DNA of 64,000 nt from Glandiceps talaboti (lineage: Eukaryota; Hemichordata; Enteropneusta; Spengelidae). A model generated the notes under the pieces. It was not told where the DNA came from. It saw only the letters and a program-made list of their open reading frames with translations, and ran no database searches. This document shows positions 56,515-64,000 of this stretch, in pieces (positions within the stretch are counted from its first letter, which is position 1; each line of letters begins with the position of its first letter). The position numbers and the translations under genes are program-made. The DNA lies in the NCBI RefSeq assembly GCF_964340395.1, contig NC_135553.1, positions 25,452,449-25,516,448 of the forward strand, in the 5' to 3' direction.

Positions 56515-58210
56515 TGCCATGCCTATAGCACTACTGAACCTTATCAGTTCAGTTGTTCTAAAAAAAAAACCACACAGTTGTTTCAATGATAATTGTTGAT
56601 TGAAGTGAGCACAGTGCACCCTAAATGTATGGTGTCATGACAACATATTACTTAAATCAGACAATAACTTTCACCTATGGAGACAATTATTGTTATTGTT
56701 GGTACCCTTTTGGCTTTCATCATTCCAGAGTTTCCTTCCTACATGTAAGTAGCTGAGTGTGATCCTTGCATGTCACTGTCAAGTTTCTCATCTCTCAGCA
56801 ATTATTAAGAAGTGAGAATTATTGCCTGATTTAAAATTTCACTAGCTGTATTAAAATGGGGATAATTTTTTCAATCAGGCAACCAACAATATACTCACTG
56901 AAAATTTTTAAAATACCAATAATTAGACATTGTACATGTCAATTAGAAGTCTGTTTTATCTATCAGTAGTATAGTAATAAGTTGAAATCATGATCATGTT
57001 GGGGGGGGCGCTGATTTTTGGATACCCCAAAATCAATTTGATTGGATATATTGCACCATACTATTACTAATTACTATTACTATGTGTGCTGCTACACAAG
57101 TTTACTCACAAGTAATTCAATACTATGCAGGACATACCACACAGTATAATCATAGACCCTCCACCCACTATGGTACATCTAACAAAACAGTTCCAAAAAT
57201 GTTCCAGTTGCAGGTAGTGCTGTACAATTTACATCAAAGACAGTGTAAACACAATGGGTGCATGCATTTCTACAATCTGCATATCATAACATGTACTTTC
57301 TTTGTCAATGAAGACATGAGTTGCCATAGATACATGTACCATATATCTTTAGAGCAAACACAATGCTTGTGGTATGGCATGTACATGTACATGTATGTGT
57401 CTTCTCAGCAAGAGTGTGCTCATGTTTTAATGTAGGTGTGCAGTAGCACATACTGAAATTTTGATACTATCTCTAGGTTATCCATTTATTGTAAATGTGT
57501 AAGTAGTTGAATGTTATTTATCTTACGCCATGGTGTACACATCTAGATAAGGTCAAACAAGGCTTCAATTGGCAATGTTGACACTGACAACACTGGATAT
57601 TTAAACCATTACATAATCAAGGTCACATGATCAAAGTCTAGTAGATGGATTACTTATTGTAATAAGTCTCTGCAGTGTTGTAGCCAGCCTTCATTTTTGT
57701 GGGTCATCATAAATTATTTTGGGACATTAAAAAAAAGCACCAATGGCATTGTAGCAGAACTGTACAGTTTTTAAAAATATATTTACCCACATGCTGATCC
57801 ATGCCAGATATTTGCTGAATGATTATGCAGTTGCCTATCCAACCCTGTTGTTATCTATGCAATATACATGATCATTTGGCTGTTGCTATAGGTGTGGTTA
57901 TGTTGCTAAACATATCGCATACAATTTTAGTGTGGGTCATCTATGACCCATCACTTTCTAAATTGTGGGTCAGGTCCAAAAAATGTGTGCCAAATGACCC
58001 AAAAAAAACCTGGCTGCAACATTGTCTCTGGGTCATTGGTTTCCAATTTATCATTCCAAAGTAACTATATTGTACTGTCCTATTGATTCTTGGAACCATG
58101 AATAATATATTCTCCAAATTCAATTACACTGAGGATATTTTTTGGACCTATTTTGGAAATCTTAAATAACTTTTAAAAAGTTAGCAACTTCAATGTTTAT
58201 ACAACAAATA
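55678..58210. other. Upstream region of the ABCC gene: intron 1 or 5' flank
   Basis: No reliable exon 1 or promoter could be found. Rich in TACATGTA motifs. Holds the CA-tract repeat at 56250-56560 and the repeat at 57735-57935. A 159-codon plus-strand frame at 55741-56220 has no recognisable domain and unlikely composition for a protein. Confidence 0.4.
56250..56560 (+). repeat. Dispersed repeat with an embedded (CA)n/(CAGA)n tract
   Basis: CCCAAATCACACACCGGTGG, CAACTAGACATCAAAGGTAA and CCAAATATCATTGCAATCGG, then CAGACA and CA units at 56408-56512, then GCACTACTGAACCTTATCAG. This is the most complete copy of the family seen at 5295 and 8830. Confidence 0.7.
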
Positions 58211-58212
58211 CA

Positions 58213-58246
<34 letters not shown>

Positions 58247-58250
58247 GCTG
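58213..58250. repeat. (TTG)n microsatellite
   Basis: About twelve TTG units followed by a G and T run. Confidence 0.9.
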
Positions 58251-59241
58251 TTTTTGTTTGGTTTTGGGGGGTTTTTTTAGAAGGCCAGCTGGGTATTTTT
58301 AATATTTCACAAACCAAGTATACCATTTCCATTTGTATTTGTAATTGAACACTTCTATAAATAGTATAATGCAAACTACTCTTAGACTATACCTTTATTC
58401 TCTAAATGAAACTTGCAGTGGTTTTTTTAAGGTTGCCTAAACTTATAGATATACTACATGTATCTGTCAAACATTTTTTTTTCTTTTTAAATTTTTTGTG
58501 TTGGAAATTCCAGGGAACAGAATTTTTATCATGTCAAAAAAGTAACTTCACTTTTTTTTAGGCCTATATGATATCTCAACATGTTGAACAAATGTAGTAC
58601 TGTATGGTGAATTTAATACACAAGAAGACAAGATAGTTGTAACATTTATACTAGCACTGTATGTTACCATCCTTTTTCAATTGACGAGTTGTCAAATCAT
58701 CCATTTTTTGGGGGGGAATACTCACTTTCTCTCAGTGTTCTCTGCTGATATTTGTCGACATTCAATAATTATGACCACTGGAAAAAAACCTACCTGTACA
58801 CTATCGCTACTTACACCACAGTATACTGGGCTATCCTTACTGACATTCTCATTTTCTCTGTTCTTGGAGAATGGAGCATAAATTCACAAAATAAAAATGT
58901 CAGTTAGGATAGCGAAATAGTGTAAGTTGCTATATTTCTTGAAGCGTAAAGGTAGGCGAACTGGAAAACAGATACGGTGCTATACTGTTACGGGATTACA
59001 CCAATATCACCAGGCCATCATGGTGATCACTAATATGATTATGAGTGTTTAAATTGTACAATCGATAACATGAATCATGACCTTGCTCTGTGGAGTGGAG
59101 TGTAAAGTGTAGAGTACATGTAGTGTCTGACATTCCCATACCACTCACGATTTCGAGAAGGCAATAGACTCAATGTTAACAATAAAATGATAGAAGTGTA
59201 TGTATGTATGTGTGAGTGACAGTTCCTGATGTATGAGACTT

Positions 59242-59532
59242 CTGGCTGGGCAAATAACAGCTTTTCTGCCACTATTCGCCCGGCGGCTGGGCACAAAAAA
59301 CTACTATTTTGCCCAACGGCTGGGCAGAGAAAAGCTACTATTTGCCCAATGGCTGGGCAGAGAAAAGCTACTATTCACCCAGCAGCTGGGCAGAGAAAAG
59401 CTACTATTCACCCAGCAGCTGGGCAGAGAAAAGCTAATATTCACCCACCGGCGGGCACAGAAAAGCTACTATTTATCCAGCGATTGTGCGAAAAGTAGCA
59501 GAAAAGCTACTTTTCGCTCAGTGGTTGGGTGA
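59242..59532. repeat. Minisatellite, 33-bp unit, about 8 copies, ending in a hairpin
   Basis: Unit of GCCCAGCAGCTGGGC (itself nearly palindromic) plus AGAGAAAAGCTACTATTC. The last part forms a perfect 12-bp-arm hairpin: GCGAAAAGTAGC at 59488-59499 and its inverse at 59506-59517, with a 6-nt loop. The unit is 33 bp, so open frames through it are artefacts. Confidence 0.9.
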
Positions 59533-59564
59533 ATAGCCTTTGCCATCTCATTATTTATTTGAAT

Positions 59565-62500
59565 GGTCAATACTACCCTACTAGTCTATCCTAACCCACT
59601 GGTCTATCCCAACTACTGGTCAATCCTAACCCACTAGTCAATACTATCCCACTAGTCAATACTATCCCACTAGTCTATCCTAACCCACTGGTCAATACTA
59701 TCCCACTGGTCTATCCTAGTCTACTGGTCAATATTACCCCACTGGTCTATCCCAACTACTGGTCAATACTATCCCACTAGTCTATCCTAACCCACTGGTC
59801 AATACTATCCCACTGGTCTATCCTAACCCACTGGTCAATACTACCCCACTGGTCTATCCCAACTACTGGTCAATACTATCCCATTAGTCTATCCTAACCC
59901 ACTGGTCAATACTATCCCACTGGTCTATCCCAACTACTGGTCAATACTATCCCACTAGTCTATCCTAACCCACTGGTCAATACTATCCCACTGGTCTATC
60001 CTAACCCACTGGTCAATACTACCCCATTAGTCTATCCTATTCCACTGGTCAATACTACCCCACTGGTCTATCCCAACACACTGGTCAATACTATCCCACT
60101 GGTCTATCCTACTCTCCTGGTCAATACTACCCCACTGGTCTATCCTAACCCACTGGTCAATACTACCCAATTAGTCTATCCCAACCCACTAGTCAATACT
60201 ATCCCACTGGTCTATCCCAACGCACTGGTCAATACTATCCCACTAGTATCTATCCCAGTAGTCTATCCTAACCCACTGGTCAATCCCAACCCACCAGTCA
60301 ATACTACCCCACTGGTCAATACTATCCCACTGGTCTATCCTAACTACTGGTCAATACTATCCCACTAGTCTATCCTACTCTACTGGTCAATACTACCCCA
60401 CTGGTCTATCCTAGTCTACTGGTCAATACTATCCCACTGGTATATCCTAACCCACTGGTCAATACTACCCCACTGGTCTATCCTAACCCACTGGTCAATA
60501 CTATCCCACTAGTCTATCCTAGTCTACTGGTCAATACTACCCCAATGGTCTATCCTAACCCACTGGTCAATACTATCCCACTAGTCTATCCTAGTCTACT
60601 GGTCAATACTACCCCACTGGTCTATCCTAGTCTACTGGTCAATACTACCCCACTGGTCTATCCTAACCCACTGGTCAATACTATCCCACTAGTCTATCCT
60701 ACTCTACTGGTCAATACTACCCCACTGGTCTATCCTAGTCTACTGGTCAATACTATCCCACTCGTCTATCCTAACCCACTGGTCAATACTACCCCACTAG
60801 TCTATCCTAACCCACTGGTCAATACTATCCCACTGGTCTATCCTAACCCACTGGTCAATACTACCCCACTGGTCTATCCTAACCCACTGGTCAATACTAT
60901 CCCACTGGTCTATCCTAACCCACTGGTCAATACTATCCCACTGGTCTATCCTAACCCACTGGTCAATACTATCCCACTGGTCTATCCTAACCTACTGGTC
61001 AATACTAGCCCACTAGTCTATCCTAGTCTACTAGTCAATACTATCCCACTGGTCTATCCTAACCCACTGGTCAATATTACCCCACTGGTCTATCCCAACT
61101 ATTGGTCAATACTAGCCCACTAGTCTATCCTAGTCTACTGGTCAATACTATCCCACTGGTCTATCCTAATCCACTGGTCAATACTAGCCCACTAGTCTAT
61201 CCTAGTCCACTGGTCAATACTATCCCACTGGTCTATCCTAACCCACTGGTCAATACTATCCCACTGGTCTATCCTAGTCTACTGGTCAATACTATCCCAC
61301 TGGTCTATCCTAGTCTACTGGTCAATACTATCCCACTGGTCTATCCTAACCCACTGGTCAATACTATCCCACTGGTCTATCCTAGTCTACTGGTCAATAC
61401 TACCCCACTGGTCAATACTATCCCACTGGTCTATCCTAGTCTACTGGTCAATACTACCCCACTGGTCTATCCCAACTATTGGTCAATACTATCCCACTGG
61501 TCTATCCTAGTCTACTGGTCAATACTATCCCACTGGTCTATCCTAGTCTACTGGTCAATACTACCCCACTGGTCTATCCTAACCCACTGGTCAATACTAT
61601 CCCACTAGTCTATCCTAGTCTACTGGTCAATACTATCCCACTAGTCTATCTTAGTCCACTGGTCTATCCTACTCTACTGGTCAATACTACCCCACTGGTC
61701 TATCCTAGTCTACTGGTCAATACTACCCCACTGGTCTATCCTAACCCACTGGTCAATACTATCCCACTAGTCTATCCTACTCTACTGGTCAATACTACCC
61801 CACTGGTCTATCCTAGTCTACTGGTCAATACTACCCCACTGGTCAATACTATCCCACTGGTCTATCCTAACCCACTGGTCAATACTATCCCACTAGTCTA
61901 TCCTAGTCTACTAGTCAATACTATCCCACTGGTCTATCCTAACCCACTGGTCAATACTGCCCCACTGGTCTATCCTAACCCACTGGTCAATACTATCCCA
62001 CTGGTCTATCCTAACCCACTGGTCAATACTATCCCACTGGTATATCCTAACCCACTGGTCAATACTAGCCCACTAGTCTATCCTAGTCTACTAGTCAATA
62101 CTACCCCACTAGTCTATCCTAACCCACTGGTCAATACTATCCCACTGGTCTATCCTAACCCACTGGTCAATACTATCCCACTGGTCTATCCTAGTCTACT
62201 GGTCAATACTACCCCACTGGTCAATACTATCCCACTGGTCTATCCTAGTCTACTGGTCAATACTACCCCACTGGTCTATCCTAACCCATTGGTCAATACT
62301 ACCCCACTGGTCTATCCTAGTCTACTGGTCAATACTATCCCACTGGTCTATCCTAACCCACTGGTCAATACTATCCCACGGGTCTATCCTAACCCACTGG
62401 TCAATACTAGCCCACTAGTCTATCCTAGTCTACTGGTCAATACTACCCCACTGGTCAATACTATCCCACTGGTCTATCCTAGTCTACTAGTCAATACTAC

Positions 62501-64000
62501 CCCACTGGTCTATCCTAACCCACTGGTCTATACTATCCCACTAGTCTATCCTAGTCTACTGGTCAATACTACCCCACTGGTCTATCCTAACCTACTGGTC
62601 AATACTAGCCCACTGGTCTATCCTAGTCTACTGGTCAATACTAGCCCACTAGTCTATCCTAGTCTACTGGTTAATACTATCCCACTGGTCTAGCCTAGTC
62701 TACTGGTCAATACTATCCCACTGGTCTATCCTAACCCACTGGTCAATACTATCCCACTAGTCTATCCTAGTCTACTAGTCAATACTATCCCACTGGTCTA
62801 TCCTAGTCCACTGGTCAATACTATCCCACTGGTCTATCCTAACCCACTGGTCAATACTATCCCACTGGTCTATCCTAACCCACTGGTCAATACTATCCCA
62901 CTGGTCTATCCTAATCCACTGGTCTATCCTAATCCACTGGTCAATACTAGCCCACTAGTCTATCCTAGTCTACTGGTCAATACTATCCCACTGGTCTATC
63001 CTAACCCACTGGTCAATACTATCCCACTGGTCTATCCTAGTCTACTGGTCAATACTACCCCACTGGTCAATACTATCCCACTGGTCTATCCTAGTCTACT
63101 GGTCAATACTACCCCACTGGTCTATCCCAACTATTGGTCAATACTATCCCACTGGTCTATCCTAGTCTACTGGTCAATACTAGCCCACTAGTCTATCCTA
63201 GTCTACTGGTCAATACTATCCCACTGGTCTAGCCTAGTCTACTGGTCAATACTACCCCACTGGTCAATACTATCCCACTGGTCTATCCTAACCCACTGGT
63301 CAATACTATCCCACTGGTCTATCCTAACCCACTCGTCTATCCTAACCCACTGGTCAATACTAGCCCACTAGTCTATCCTAGTCTACTAGTCAATACTATC
63401 CCACTAGTCTATCCTAACCTACTGGTCAATACTATCCCACTAGTCTATCCCAACTACTGGTCAATACTACCCCACGGGTCTATCCTAACCCACTCGTCTA
63501 TCCTAACCCACTGGTCAATACTATCCCACTAGTCTATCCTAACCCACTGGTCAATACTATCCCACTGGTCTATCCTAACCCACTGGTCAATACTACCCCA
63601 CTGGTCTATCCTAACCCACTGGTCAATACTATCCCACTGGTCTATCCTAACCCACTGGTCAATACTATCCCACTGGTCTATCCTAACCCACTGGTCAATA
63701 CTATCCCACTAGTCTATCCTAGTCTACTAGTCAATACTATCCCACTGGTCTATCCTAGTCCACTGGTCAATACTATCCCACTGGTCTATCCTAACCCACT
63801 GGTCAATACTATCCCACTGGTCTATCCTAACCCACTGATCAATACTATCCCACTGGTCTATCCTATTCCACTGGTCTATCCTTATCCACTGGTCAATACT
63901 AGCCCACTAGTCTATCCTAGTCTACTGGTCAATACTATCCCACTGGTCTATCCTAACCCACTGGTCAATACTATCCCACTGGTCTATCCTAACCCACTGG
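59565..64000. repeat. Large tandem array of 18-bp units, at least 4.4 kb, runs off the window
   Basis: Two monomer kinds alternate: CCACTGGTCTATCCTAAC (or with TAGT) and CCACTGGTCAATACTATC (or ACC, AGC). Together they form 36-bp dimers, with occasional doublets of one kind and a few 17-bp monomers. About 246 monomers are present. Because 18 is a multiple of three, it yields long false reading frames (repeat of PLVYPN/PLVNTI). No coding or transcription evidence. Confidence 0.98.

Noticed and set aside
58841-58880. Possible first ABCC exon (short frame with Met ending TCA|GTAAGG in phase 0)
   Set aside because: The phase and donor fit exon 2, but the sequence has no similarity to MRP N-termini and such short matches arise by chance.
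60545-62693. Reading frames up to 404 codons with PLVYPN repeats
   Set aside because: The 18-bp satellite read in frame; several offset frames are equally open and there is no signal peptide, splice or domain evidence.

Overview
The window is nuclear DNA from a metazoan, most likely a marine invertebrate. It is AT-rich, has spliced genes with GT-AG introns, and carries many microsatellites, minisatellites and decayed transposons, including non-LTR retrotransposons, a piggyBac relic and several inverted-repeat elements. I cannot fix the phylum. The exon layout of the one real gene is close to that of vertebrate ABCC1, which would suit a deuterostome or a slowly evolving lophotrochozoan.

The only host gene I can support runs on the minus strand from 55677 down to the stop codon at 11625. 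It encodes a full-length 'long' ABC transporter of subfamily C (MRP1 type): TMD0 (five helices), the L0 linker, TMD1, NBD1, a linker, TMD2 and NBD2. I mapped 29 consecutive coding exons by splice sites and phase. Together they give 4629 nt (1542 codons plus stop) in one open frame. A short first exon with the start codon is missing and must lie above 55677.

The striking part is at 21866-36444. One TMD2 exon, covering TM13, the coupling helix, TM14 and the start of TM15, is present as six diverged copies in tandem (A to F). All six have intact splice sites and open frames and start in phase 1 and end in phase 0. Five are 311 bp and one is 308 bp. Because the lengths are not multiples of three, skipping the exon or joining two copies breaks the frame, so the locus is built for mutually exclusive splicing: six transporters that differ in about 104 residues of the second membrane domain. 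The introns between the copies hold four unrelated minisatellites (29, 49, 31 and 35 bp units), a perfect 34-bp-arm hairpin and a 1.6 kb inverted-repeat element, unlike the introns of the constant part.

Layout: 1-3361, inverted-repeat-bounded segment with a broken piggyBac transposase; 5290-9045, repeats and two LINE fragments in opposite orientation; 9046-11624, 3' flank; 11625-17612, constant 3' exons (TM15 to NBD2); 17613-36444, alternative exon cluster; 37263-55677, constant 5' exons (TMD0 to TM12); 55678-59240, 5' flank with dispersed repeats; 59242-59532, 33-bp minisatellite; 59565-64000, a very long array of 18-bp units that runs off the window. No tRNA, rRNA, CRISPR or bacterial features were seen.
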